Of a stretch of 8,947 bases of DNA, positions 1 to 6,077 are shown one piece after another; positions within the stretch are counted from its first letter, which is position 1, and each line of letters starts with the position of its first letter. A model generated the notes under the pieces. That model was not told where the DNA came from. It saw nothing but the letters and a program-made list of their open reading frames with translations, and did no database searches. A program made the translations under genes and the position numbers. Origin of the DNA: JBBIKU01 sp037445245 (lineage in GTDB: Bacteria; Chloroflexota; Anaerolineae; Anaerolineales; Anaerolineaceae); contig JBBIKU010000097.1 of the NCBI GenBank assembly GCA_037445245.1, positions 1 through 8,947 of the forward strand, in the 5' to 3' direction.

Positions 1-212
1 AGGGTGGTCTTGCCCAAACCGGGCGGACCGTAGAACAGTACATGATCGAGCGCTTCGGCGCGCTGCCGGGCGGCGGCAATCAGAATCGAAAGGTTTTCTT
101 TGACCTGATCCTGCCCAATGATTTCATCCAGACGCGTCGGGCGCAAAGTCTGATCGAGGCGATCATCGGAACGCGGTTCGGGGGCAATCAACCGCTTATG
201 GGCGTCGCTCAT
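1..212 (-). CDS. ruvB: RuvB, Holliday junction branch-migration ATPase (N-terminal part)
   Basis: RuvB is the hexameric AAA+ motor that, with RuvA, drives branch migration of Holliday junctions during recombinational repair in the cytoplasm. Only the first 70 codons are visible; the gene runs off the left edge, so this is a window truncation and not a broken gene. The translation starts MSDAHKRLIAPEPR. It carries the RuvB N-terminal signature LRPTRLDEIIGQ at about residues 23-34 and the Walker A motif GPPGLGKTT at residues 62-70, preceded by ALDHVLFY, an arrangement typical of RuvB and not of other AAA+ proteins. The ATG is at 212-210. No Shine-Dalgarno sequence lies at normal spacing, and a TATAAT box sits 8-13 bp upstream, so the message may be leaderless. 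The gene is divergent from upp. Identity is secure from the motifs. Confidence 0.95.
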   Translation of the reverse strand, partial: MSDAHKRLIAPEPRSDDRLDQTLRPTRLDEIIGQDQVKENLSILIAAARQRAEALDHVLFYGPPGLGKTT

Positions 213-219
213 GGAAATG

Positions 220-225
220 ATTATA
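220..225 (-). promoter_or_regulatory. Candidate -10 box of ruvB
   Basis: A perfect TATAAT on the minus strand lies so close to the ruvB ATG that transcription would be expected to start at or within a base or two of the start codon. No good -35 hexamer is present: TTGGTA is available only at a long 19-bp spacing. This is a motif reading, not a mapped start. Confidence 0.45.
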
Positions 226-336
226 CTCCACTCACCAACATTGTTACCAACGCCTGGGCACAATGGCTGTCCGCTGTAAATTTGCATCAAATCCGCCCTT
301 CTGGCGACATCCGCCACGGTGCAAGCTTTTATCGTA

Positions 337-342
337 TATAAT
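337..342 (+). promoter_or_regulatory. Candidate -10 box of upp
   Basis: A perfect TATAAT on the plus strand in the ruvB-upp divergent region would place transcription initiation near 349 and give a leader of about 25 bases containing the upp ribosome binding site. No convincing -35 hexamer occurs 16-18 bp upstream, so the assignment rests on the -10 box and its position. Confidence 0.45.
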
Positions 343-361
343 TCAGCCAGCCAACCCAATC

Positions 362-367
362 AAGGAG
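362..367 (+). promoter_or_regulatory. Ribosome binding site deciding the upp start
   Basis: AAGGAG lies 6 bases before the ATG at 374. It favours that codon over the in-frame upstream ATG at 263, which has no Shine-Dalgarno site and would add 37 residues foreign to the family. Confidence 0.85.
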
Positions 368-373
368 TCGTTC

Positions 374-1000
374 ATGTCAAATGTATCTGTATCCAATCAT
401 CCGCTTGTGGCGCACAAGCTGGCGCTGTTACGCATGACCCAAACCGAACCCAAAAAATTTCGCGAGCTGGTGCGCGAGCTGGCTGGTTTGCTGACCTACG
501 AAGCTACCTGCGATCTCGCCACCCTGCCGATCGAGGTGGAAACCCCGCTGGGAATCGCCAAGGGCGCCGAACTGCAAGAGAAGATCGGTTTGATTCCGAT
601 CCTGCGCGCCGGATTGGGGATGGTGGAAGGGGTATGGGAGCTGATGCCTTCCGCCGAGGTCTGGCATATCGGCATCTACCGTGACGAAAAAACGCTCAAA
701 CCGGTGCATTACTACAACAAATTGCCGGTAGCGCCACGAGTAGCCGTGTGCCTAATTCTGGATCCGATGCTGGCAACCGGTGGCTCGGCAGTGGCAACCG
801 TGGACATCCTCAAGAACTGGGGGGTCAAACGCATCAAATTCGTCGGTCTGATTGGCGCCCCTGAAGGCATCGCCCTGATGCAGGAAACCCATCCGGATGT
901 ACCGATCCATCTCGCCGCCATCGACGAACGCCTCAACGATATCGGCTACATTCTGCCGGGTTTGGGAGACGCCGGCGATCGCCAGTTTGGCACCGGCTGA
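374..1000 (+). CDS. upp: Uracil phosphoribosyltransferase
   Basis: UPRTase converts uracil and PRPP to UMP and pyrophosphate in cytoplasmic pyrimidine salvage. The 208-residue product matches the usual bacterial Upp length. The PRPP-binding loop DPMLATGGSA is present near residues 132-141, and the C-terminus GLGDAGDRQFGTG is the family's uracil-binding end. The segment IPILRAGLGMVEG and the following stretch are also standard UPRTase. The reading frame is open back to 263, but the ATG at 374 is chosen because AAGGAG at 362-367 sits 6 bases before it and the protein then begins with the family N-terminus (MSNVSVSNHPLVAHKLALLR). The gene stands alone: ruvB is divergent upstream and moaA is convergent downstream with only 33 bp between the stops. 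I see no PyrR-type attenuator in the short leader. Confidence 0.97.
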   Translation: MSNVSVSNHPLVAHKLALLRMTQTEPKKFRELVRELAGLLTYEATCDLATLPIEVETPLGIAKGAELQEKIGLIPILRAGLGMVEGVWELMPSAEVWHIGIYRDEKTLKPVHYYNKLPVAPRVAVCLILDPMLATGGSAVATVDILKNWGVKRIKFVGLIGAPEGIALMQETHPDVPIHLAAIDERLNDIGYILPGLGDAGDRQFGTG

Positions 1001-1033
1001 ATCGGATAATAAAATAGATTGATCAGAGGGAAC

Positions 1034-2035
1034 TCAACCGCCGATTTGCTGCATGCAGCGCCCGCTTATCCGGTTCGGATTGTCCAGCAGTTCGTGCTGC
1101 AGCGGTTTCATGCCCACCGCCTGTTGCAAGAGGGGCAGCAGCGGCTCTCCTCTCCGCAGCGCCGACAGCACCGGGATTTCCAGGTCACCGAGCAGGCAGG
1201 GGCGAAAATTTCCATCCGCCGTCAAACGCAGGCGGTTGCAGAACTGACAGAAATGCTCACCCAGGGGCGAAATGAAGCCAATCAGCCCCTGCCCGCCTGC
1301 CAGCCGGAAAGTGCGCGCCGGACCGTTGCCGGCGCTCGCCGCGACCGCCTCCAATCCCAGCGGCGCAAGGCGTTGCAGCATCATCTGAATCGAGAAGTAG
1401 GCATCTTCAGGGGAAGGGAAGCCCTCTCCCCACGGCAGCCGGTTGTTCAACGGCATCAATTCGATAAATCGTACGTGCCAAGGATGTTGGCGGCTTAAGT
1501 CTGCCAGCGCCAGCAGTTCATCATCGTTAACGCCGCGCAGCACCACCGTGTTAAGCTTGATCGGCGTGAGGCCGGCTTGCTCCGCGGCAGCCACCCCGTG
1601 CCAGAAATCCTTCAGCGACCCACCGCGGGTGATGCGGGCAAACTTTTCGGGTTGCAGTGTATCCAAACTGAGGTTGACGCGCTTGAGACCGGCTTGCGCC
1701 AGCGGTTTGGCGAACTTCTCCAACAGCAAACCGTTGGTGGTCAGGCTGATGTCATCGATCCCTTCAATATCCGCCAGCAAACGCACCAATTCGGGCAGGT
1801 GCTTGCGCACCAGCGGCTCGCCACCCGTCAGCCGTACCGCACGCACACCATGCGCAGCCGCCGTTTTCGCCACCGCCGCAATCTCTTCGAAACGCATAAT
1901 GTCACCATGCGGCAGCCGCTGGATTCCGCCGGGCGGCATACAATACACGCATCGCAAGTTGCAGCGGTCGGTTACCGATACCCGCAAATAGGTGATTTGT
2001 CGCCCGTAAGCATCGCGAAGTAAAGGAGATTCCAT
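1034..2035 (-). CDS. moaA: GTP 3',8-cyclase MoaA, molybdenum cofactor biosynthesis
   Basis: MoaA is a radical-SAM enzyme that, with MoaC, turns GTP into cyclic pyranopterin monophosphate, the first step of molybdenum cofactor synthesis. The 333-residue protein has both expected iron-sulfur sites: the N-terminal radical-SAM cluster motif C25-x3-C29-x2-C32 and the C-terminal cluster C263-x2-C266-x13-C280. The SAM-binding TGGEPL is at residues 70-75. It ends in the conserved Gly-Gly tail (IGG), which is needed for activity in characterised MoaA proteins. The N-terminus DAYGRQITYLRVSVTDRCN fits the family, so the ATG at 2035-2033 is kept although it lacks a Shine-Dalgarno site and overlaps a -10-like sequence. 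The gene is divergent from the MoeB-like gene, which belongs to the same chemistry, and convergent with upp. moaC is not in this window. Identity is very secure; the exact start less so. Confidence 0.96.
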   Translation of the reverse strand: MESPLLRDAYGRQITYLRVSVTDRCNLRCVYCMPPGGIQRLPHGDIMRFEEIAAVAKTAAAHGVRAVRLTGGEPLVRKHLPELVRLLADIEGIDDISLTTNGLLLEKFAKPLAQAGLKRVNLSLDTLQPEKFARITRGGSLKDFWHGVAAAEQAGLTPIKLNTVVLRGVNDDELLALADLSRQHPWHVRFIELMPLNNRLPWGEGFPSPEDAYFSIQMMLQRLAPLGLEAVAASAGNGPARTFRLAGGQGLIGFISPLGEHFCQFCNRLRLTADGNFRPCLLGDLEIPVLSALRRGEPLLPLLQQAVGMKPLQHELLDNPNRISGRCMQQIGG

Positions 2036-2104
2036 TCTAAGCTAAAAAGAAAAACTCTCAACCGTTCAAGGGGCAGTCTTCAGTCAATATTGCCCGCTTT
2101 TGGA

Positions 2105-2113
2105 ATTCTACCA
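2105..2113 (-). promoter_or_regulatory. Candidate extended -10 promoter of moaA
   Basis: The minus strand reads TGG-TAGAAT, an extended -10 element with one mismatch in the hexamer. It would start transcription near 2098 and give a leader of about 63 bases. The -35 region near 2126-2133 is weak and abuts the -35 of the divergent gene, so the two promoters would be back to back. Confidence 0.35.
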
Positions 2114-2131
2114 CATCGCCGCCCGCAAAAC

Positions 2132-2160
2132 TTGTGTAGTTAATCCGATTTTGGTATGAT
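2132..2160 (+). promoter_or_regulatory. Candidate promoter of the MoeB-like gene cluster
   Basis: TTGTGT at 2132-2137 and TATGAT at 2155-2160 are separated by exactly 17 bp, and the -10 is preceded by TGG, making it an extended -10. Transcription would begin near 2167. That excludes the in-frame ATG at 2156, which lies inside the -10 box, and leaves only about 4 bases before the ATG at 2171. Confidence 0.5.
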
Positions 2161-2170
2161 GGGAACATCT

Positions 2171-3358
2171 ATGAACAACTCACGAGAATCCAAGTCATCT
2201 ATCACGTTACCCGAACTCTCTCAGGAAGAGGTTCTGCGTTACTCGCGTCACATGATGATCCCCGAAGTTGGGCTGGAAGGACAGCGCAAACTCAAGGCGG
2301 CTTCGGTGCTGGTGGTGGGCAGCGGCGGTCTGGGCTCGCCGGTAGCCCTGTATCTGGCGGCGGCGGGCGTCGGTCGTATCGGTTTGGTCGATTACGACCG
2401 GGTCGATTCCTCCAACCTCCAGCGTCAGGTGATACACGGCACAGACCGTATCGGCATGCTCAAGGTCGAATCCGCTCGCATCCGGATGCTGGATCTCAAC
2501 CCCTTCATTCAGGTGGATATCTACAACAAAGTGTTGAGCTCCGAAAACGCCCTGGACATTTCGGAAGACTATGATATTTTGATTGACGGCAGCGACAACT
2601 TCCCCACCCGTTACCTGCTTAATGATCTGGCGGTGCTGAGCGGCAAAACCTACGTCTACGGATCGGTTTTCCGCTTCGAGGGGCAGGCGAGCGTCTTCGA
2701 CGCCCGTGTGGGCGCCTGCTATCGCTGCCTCTTTCCAGAGCCGCCGCCGCCCGGTTCGGTGCCCACCTGCGCCGAAGGCGGCGTGTTCGGCATCTTGCCG
2801 GGCACCATCGGCACCATCCAGGCGACCGAAACCATTAAAATCATCCTGGGGGTAGGGGCGACTCTCTCCGGCAGGCTGCTGCTGTACGATGCTCTGGAGA
2901 TGTCCTTCCACCTGGTGCACCTGCGCAAGAACCAACACTGCCGCATTTGCAGTCTGGAAGCAACCATTACCGACTTGATCGATTACGAAGCCTTCTGCGG
3001 CGCACCCCTCCACGATCTCGCCCCCGAAACAGCAGACGCCGCCCTGGATATCATGCCAATTGATCTCGCCCGACGGATGCGCCAGGGCGACGCAATCCAG
3101 TTAGTGGATGTGCGCGAAGCGGTCGAATTGCAGATCGTCCAGCTCCCCGGTGCCATTCCGCTCCCCTTGGGACAACTTGCCGGTCGTCTGGACGAACTGG
3201 ATGCCGGATGCGAAACGGTCGTCTTTTGCCGCACCGGGACGCGTTCGCGGCGTGCTCTGGAGATCTTGCAAAATGCCGGCTTCAAAAAGGTGTGGAATTT
3301 GTGGGGCGGCACCAACGCCTGGGCGCGCCAGATCGACCCCAGCCTGATGCAATATTAA
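2171..3358 (+). CDS. moeB: MoeB/ThiF-type adenylyltransferase with C-terminal rhodanese domain
   Basis: E1-like enzymes of this family adenylate the C-terminal Gly-Gly of a sulfur-carrier protein such as MoaD or ThiS; a fused rhodanese domain can then deliver sulfur. The 395-residue product has both parts. Residues about 17-265 are the ThiF/MoeB fold: nucleotide-binding GSGGLGS at 50-56, DxDxVxxSNLQRQ at about 74-86, the crossover-loop cysteine C200 in VPTCAEGGVFG, and zinc-binding pairs C183/C186 and C257/C260. Residues about 290-390 are rhodanese, with active loop CRTGTRS starting at C353. This architecture matches MoeZ and MOCS3-like proteins. The start at 2171 is preferred over 2156 because the latter falls in the promoter. 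It begins a run with the deacetylase 22 bp downstream. The neighbouring moaA supports a MoaD partner, but ThiS or another carrier (for example in cysteine or siderophore sulfur transfer) cannot be excluded. Confidence 0.92.
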   Translation: MNNSRESKSSITLPELSQEEVLRYSRHMMIPEVGLEGQRKLKAASVLVVGSGGLGSPVALYLAAAGVGRIGLVDYDRVDSSNLQRQVIHGTDRIGMLKVESARIRMLDLNPFIQVDIYNKVLSSENALDISEDYDILIDGSDNFPTRYLLNDLAVLSGKTYVYGSVFRFEGQASVFDARVGACYRCLFPEPPPPGSVPTCAEGGVFGILPGTIGTIQATETIKIILGVGATLSGRLLLYDALEMSFHLVHLRKNQHCRICSLEATITDLIDYEAFCGAPLHDLAPETADAALDIMPIDLARRMRQGDAIQLVDVREAVELQIVQLPGAIPLPLGQLAGRLDELDAGCETVVFCRTGTRSRRALEILQNAGFKKVWNLWGGTNAWARQIDPSLMQY

Positions 3359-3380
3359 TCGCCGAATACAGGTAAATCTC

Positions 3381-4271
3381 ATGAAAGGTAAAAAAAAACC
3401 GTTTTATTCGCAATTGCGGTTGCTGGCGGTGCTCGCCCATCCGGATGACGAAACCTTTGGCACCGGCGGAACCCTTGCGATTTACGCTCAGCGCGGCGTT
3501 CAAGTTCATTTGATCTGCGCCACGCGCGGTGAAGCCGGCGCCGTTGATCCCGAATACCTGCAGGGTTACCGCTCGGTCGCCGCGCTACGAGAAGCCGAGC
3601 TACGCTGCGCCGCCGGTCTGTTGGGGCTGGCTGGCGTCTATTTTCTGGGCTATCGCGACTCGGGCATGCCCGGCTCGCCCGACAACCAACACCCCGATGC
3701 CCTGGCAGCCGCGCCACTCGACGAGGTGGCAGCCAAAATCACTACCTACATCCGCCGCCTGCACCCGCAGGTGGTGGTGACCTTCGACCCGATGGGTGGC
3801 TACCGCCACCCTGATCACATCGCCGTGCACCAGGCGACGGTCAAGGCATTCCACGCTGCCGCCAACCCGCAAGTTTACCCCGATGGGCTGGCTCCCCACG
3901 CCCCGCAGAAGCTGTACTTCAACACCCTGCCGCGCCGATTTCTCAAACTGGCGGTCAGAGTGTTGCCGGTTTTTGGTATCGACCCCCGCGCTTACGGCAA
4001 GAACAAAGACATCGATTTGACTGCCATTGCCGCCGTTTCTTTTCCCACCCACGCCGTGATCGATTACCGCCCGGTGGTGCGTTTACGCGATCAGGCATCT
4101 GCCTGCCACGCCAGCCAGGGCGGCAAACAAATGATTCAGGGGCCGTTTGGCATCCTGCGCCGGCTTTTCTCAGCCCGCGAAACCTACATGCGGGCATTAC
4201 CGCCGCCTTCCAACGGAACGATCGAACGCGATCTGTTCGAAAAAGTATCCGTCGATACCCCCACCCCATAG
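3381..4271 (+). CDS. PIG-L family (LmbE-like) zinc-dependent N-deacetylase
   Basis: The PIG-L family removes acetyl groups from N-acetylglucosaminyl conjugates and related substrates; members include MshB and BshB (mycothiol and bacillithiol synthesis) and LmbE. The 296-residue protein shows the zinc-binding AHPDDE motif at residues 19-24 (ligands H20 and D23, general base D22) and the second zinc motif HPDH at 143-146, followed by a conserved-looking histidine at 150. No signal peptide or membrane helix is apparent, so it is probably cytoplasmic. The start has a weak AGG 8 bases upstream. A run of nine A bases at 3390-3398 lies in codons 4-6. The gene sits 22 bp after the MoeB-like gene and 11 bp before the SagB-type gene, which suggests cotranscription. 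The substrate cannot be told from the sequence; a thiol-cofactor role is possible but unsupported by any other thiol gene here. Confidence 0.9.
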   Translation: MKGKKKPFYSQLRLLAVLAHPDDETFGTGGTLAIYAQRGVQVHLICATRGEAGAVDPEYLQGYRSVAALREAELRCAAGLLGLAGVYFLGYRDSGMPGSPDNQHPDALAAAPLDEVAAKITTYIRRLHPQVVVTFDPMGGYRHPDHIAVHQATVKAFHAAANPQVYPDGLAPHAPQKLYFNTLPRRFLKLAVRVLPVFGIDPRAYGKNKDIDLTAIAAVSFPTHAVIDYRPVVRLRDQASACHASQGGKQMIQGPFGILRRLFSARETYMRALPPPSNGTIERDLFEKVSVDTPTP

Positions 4272-4277
4272 AGGAGG
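4272..4277 (+). promoter_or_regulatory. Strong ribosome binding site for a TTG start
   Basis: AGGAGG begins one base after the deacetylase TAG overlap point and ends 5 bases before the TTG at 4283. It is the strongest Shine-Dalgarno site in the window and supports the unusual TTG start over the in-frame ATG at 4310. Confidence 0.8.
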
Positions 4278-4282
4278 CAAGT

Positions 4283-5029
4283 TTGAGTAAAACCATCGGA
4301 CATGAATTCATGCGGCAAACCCGCCTGCCGACGCAGGAGGTCCCCCCTCAGCGCCAGGGCGCTGCCCGCCCCCCGCTCGAATTGCCCTGCCCCGCAGACG
4401 CCCACCTGATCCCACTGCCCGCCGCGGCGGAGATTGACCTGCCGCCGCTGGACGTGCGCGCCGCCATCCAAAATCGCCGCACGTGGCGCAAATACGGTCC
4501 CCAATGGTTGAGTCTGGATGAGCTTGCCTTTCTCCTGTGGGCAACCCAGGGCGTCAAGTCGGTCACCGAACGCCAGGTCGTTTTTCGTACCGTCCCTTCA
4601 GCCGGGGCGCGCCACGCCTTCGAGACCTTTGTGCTGGTCAATCGCGTGGAAACTCTGACGCCCGGCTTGTACCGCTACCTCGCCCTGCGGAACGCCTTGA
4701 TGGAGGTCGACCTCGCGGCAGGGATCGCCGCCAGGCTAACCGCTGCTTGTTATGACCAGGAACAGGTGCTCCACAGCACCGTCAGTTTCTTCTGGGTGGC
4801 GGTGAGCGACCGGATGGCATTCCGTTACGGACAGCGTGGTTACCGCTATCTGCACCTGGACGCCGGTCACGTTTGCCAGAACCTCTATCTTGCGGCCGAG
4901 GTGATCGGCTGCGGTGTGTGCGCCATCGCGGCCTTCAAAGACGACGAACTAAATGCCGTGCTAGGGTTGGATGGCGAGGCGTTATTCGCCATCTACGCCG
5001 CCTCGCTGGGGAAAAAGGAAACCGGCTAA
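4283..5029 (+). CDS. SagB-type (SagB/ThcOx) nitroreductase-family FMN oxidoreductase
   Basis: SagB-type proteins are FMN-dependent dehydrogenases of the nitroreductase fold. The best known oxidise azolines to azoles in thiazole/oxazole-modified peptides, but many occur alone with unknown roles. The 248-residue product has the SagB N-terminal pattern GHEFMRQTR at 6-14, then RQGAARPPLELP; the FMN-phosphate motif RRTWRKY at 65-71; PSAG at 105-108; and RGYRYLHLDAGHVCQNLYLAAE at about 185-206 (split here: RGYRYLHL, then DAGHVCQN, then LYLAAE). It ends with GLDGEALFAIYAASLGK. The TTG start is supported by AGGAGG and because the conserved N-terminus would be lost from the next ATG. No YcaO cyclodehydratase, SagC-type gene or precursor peptide is visible. 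It is the last gene of a plus-strand run, and its TAA overlaps the stop of the convergent CYTH gene. The family is secure; the substrate is unknown. Confidence 0.88.
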   Translation: MSKTIGHEFMRQTRLPTQEVPPQRQGAARPPLELPCPADAHLIPLPAAAEIDLPPLDVRAAIQNRRTWRKYGPQWLSLDELAFLLWATQGVKSVTERQVVFRTVPSAGARHAFETFVLVNRVETLTPGLYRYLALRNALMEVDLAAGIAARLTAACYDQEQVLHSTVSFFWVAVSDRMAFRYGQRGYRYLHLDAGHVCQNLYLAAEVIGCGVCAIAAFKDDELNAVLGLDGEALFAIYAASLGKKETG

Positions 5030-5643
5030 GCCGCGTCTGCGGCTATGAGACCAAAATCAGCCGGGGTGAAGGAATAATTCGCCAGTTCGGTGAACGTCAA
5101 GTGCCGCGCCGAGATGTCGCGGCGGGCTTTTACGGTTTCGAACAACGCCAGGTAACTTTCAACGCAGCGGGCTTCCCACTTCAAGCCCAATTGCGACGCC
5201 GCAGCGCGGATCGCCTCTACATCAGGCGCTTCGATCTCGCAAAAATTGCCGTACGGCATCTCGTCCAGCGTGATCTCGGCTTCTCCCAGACGATAGGTTG
5301 TGCGGAACTTTTCATACTGCACATGGAGGCGGTAGCCCAACGCTTGCAAGAATTCATGCGCCGCATCGAAGTTCGAAACTTCGAACTCGATCTCCCGCCT
5401 GACGGCGACTTGCTGCCCGCTGAGAGCGGCATCTTTGTAGGTCAGGCGCGCCCGCATGTCTTTGCGCAGCCGCAACACACGGTGCGAGGCGGTCAGAGCA
5501 CCATCGGCGGTGTCATAACGATAATTGACTTCGTGGATGCGAGCTTGTTCCAGGCACGCTCGCGCCGTTTCGAGACGCGCCATAAACCGCGGTAAATCAC
5601 TCAAATAGAACTTGACTTCAACCTCGTGTCCTTTCATCGACAT
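5026..5643 (-). CDS. CYTH-domain protein (class IV adenylate cyclase / triphosphatase family)
   Basis: CYTH proteins bind triphosphate substrates in a beta-barrel tunnel with divalent metal. Known activities include class IV adenylate cyclase (CyaB), thiamine triphosphatase and inorganic triphosphatase. The 205-residue protein has the signature ExExK at residues 7-11 (HEVEVKFYL). The basic tunnel residues follow: RLRKD near 58-62, a TYK lysine at 70 and R82/R83 with the acidic E84/E86. Then come YEKFRTTY at 110-117 and the acidic LDEMPYGNFCEIE at 126-138. All key positions look intact, so it is probably active. Two starts are possible, the ATG at 5643 and the one at 5637; GGAG lies 3 or 9 bases upstream respectively, which slightly favours 5637. 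Its start overlaps the upstream membrane-protein gene by 20-26 bp, suggesting translational coupling. Which triphosphate it uses cannot be read from the sequence. Confidence 0.88.
   Translation of the reverse strand: MSMKGHEVEVKFYLSDLPRFMARLETARACLEQARIHEVNYRYDTADGALTASHRVLRLRKDMRARLTYKDAALSGQQVAVRREIEFEVSNFDAAHEFLQALGYRLHVQYEKFRTTYRLGEAEITLDEMPYGNFCEIEAPDVEAIRAAASQLGLKWEARCVESYLALFETVKARRDISARHLTFTELANYSFTPADFGLIAADAA
5029..5044. terminator. Short inverted repeat at the convergent stop codons
   Basis: AGCCGC at 5029-5034 and GCGGCT at 5039-5044 form a perfect 6-bp stem with a 4-base loop, exactly where the SagB-type and CYTH genes meet. There is no T-run on the plus strand. On the minus strand a run of five T follows, but about 13 bases after the stem. 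It may act as a weak bidirectional terminator, or simply be part of the CYTH C-terminal Ala-Ala codons. Confidence 0.25.
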
Positions 5644-6064
5644 TGTCTCCAGAAGAAAACCAGGCGCGCTGCTGCGGCAATTCCAACGTGATCAGCGCCA
5701 ACCCTATCCACAACAGCGTCAATCCAATGGCAAAAGGCAGGTTCTGCCATGCTGCTGTGGCGCGAGTAAACAACAGGCGTTCCAGCCAGTAACCGCCCGC
5801 ACCCGTCACAAGCAGCATCCGGCACAGCTTTGGCGCATGCCGCCAACCCCACCACAATGTCACGGCAGAGACAGCCGCGCCCAAACCCCACGCCAACCCG
5901 CTCACGGCACTGTACCACGGCGCCGGCGCGATCTCTAACCGCATAAGCAGGTGCCATTGCACTAGCGCCTGGTAAAAACGCAGCCACCCCAACCAGGATA
6001 AAATCAGCATACCGGCTATTAGCATCTTCAACGCCACACTTCGACGTGGCTTGACAAGCTTCAC
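5618..6064 (-). CDS. Small integral membrane protein, four predicted helices, function unknown
   Basis: I do not recognise a named family. The 148-residue product has four hydrophobic segments at about residues 12-31, 51-73, 81-99 and 110-129, is rich in tryptophan, and ends with a polar tail (QQRAWFSSGDNVDERTRG). The positively charged N-terminus (MKLVKPRR) suggests that end is cytoplasmic. The frame is open further upstream to an ATG at 6133, but that would overlap the glycosyltransferase by 56 bp. The GTG at 6064-6062 is preferred because AAAGG lies 6 bases before it and it starts 13 bp after the glycosyltransferase stop. Its own end overlaps the CYTH start. The tight packing suggests it works with, or is at least co-expressed with, the glycosyltransferase. 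Confidence 0.75.
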   Translation of the reverse strand: MKLVKPRRSVALKMLIAGMLILSWLGWLRFYQALVQWHLLMRLEIAPAPWYSAVSGLAWGLGAAVSAVTLWWGWRHAPKLCRMLLVTGAGGYWLERLLFTRATAAWQNLPFAIGLTLLWIGLALITLELPQQRAWFSSGDNVDERTRG

Positions 6065-6077
6065 GCTGTACCTTTCG

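Noticed and set aside
263..373. N-terminal extension of upp from an ATG at 263
   Set aside because: It lacks a ribosome binding site, crosses the predicted promoter, and adds residues not seen in Upp, whereas 374 has AAGGAG and gives the normal 208-residue length.
971..997. Hairpin-forming end of upp as an intrinsic terminator
   Set aside because: GCCGG/CCGGC and GCCA/TGGC pairs exist, but they lie inside conserved coding sequence and no T-run follows.
2041..2110. Molybdenum cofactor riboswitch before moaA
   Set aside because: The predicted leader is only about 63 bases, with one 5-pair GGGCA/TGCCC stem; that is too short and simple for the known Moco RNA motif.
2207..3013. Long open frame on the minus strand inside the MoeB-like gene
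   Set aside because: It is a shadow of a high-G+C gene with clear catalytic motifs on the plus strand; its own translation has no recognisable domain.
3381..4271. Assignment of the deacetylase to mycothiol or bacillithiol synthesis (MshB/BshB)
   Set aside because: The zinc motifs are shared by the whole PIG-L family and no glycosyltransferase, ligase or other thiol-cofactor gene adjoins it.
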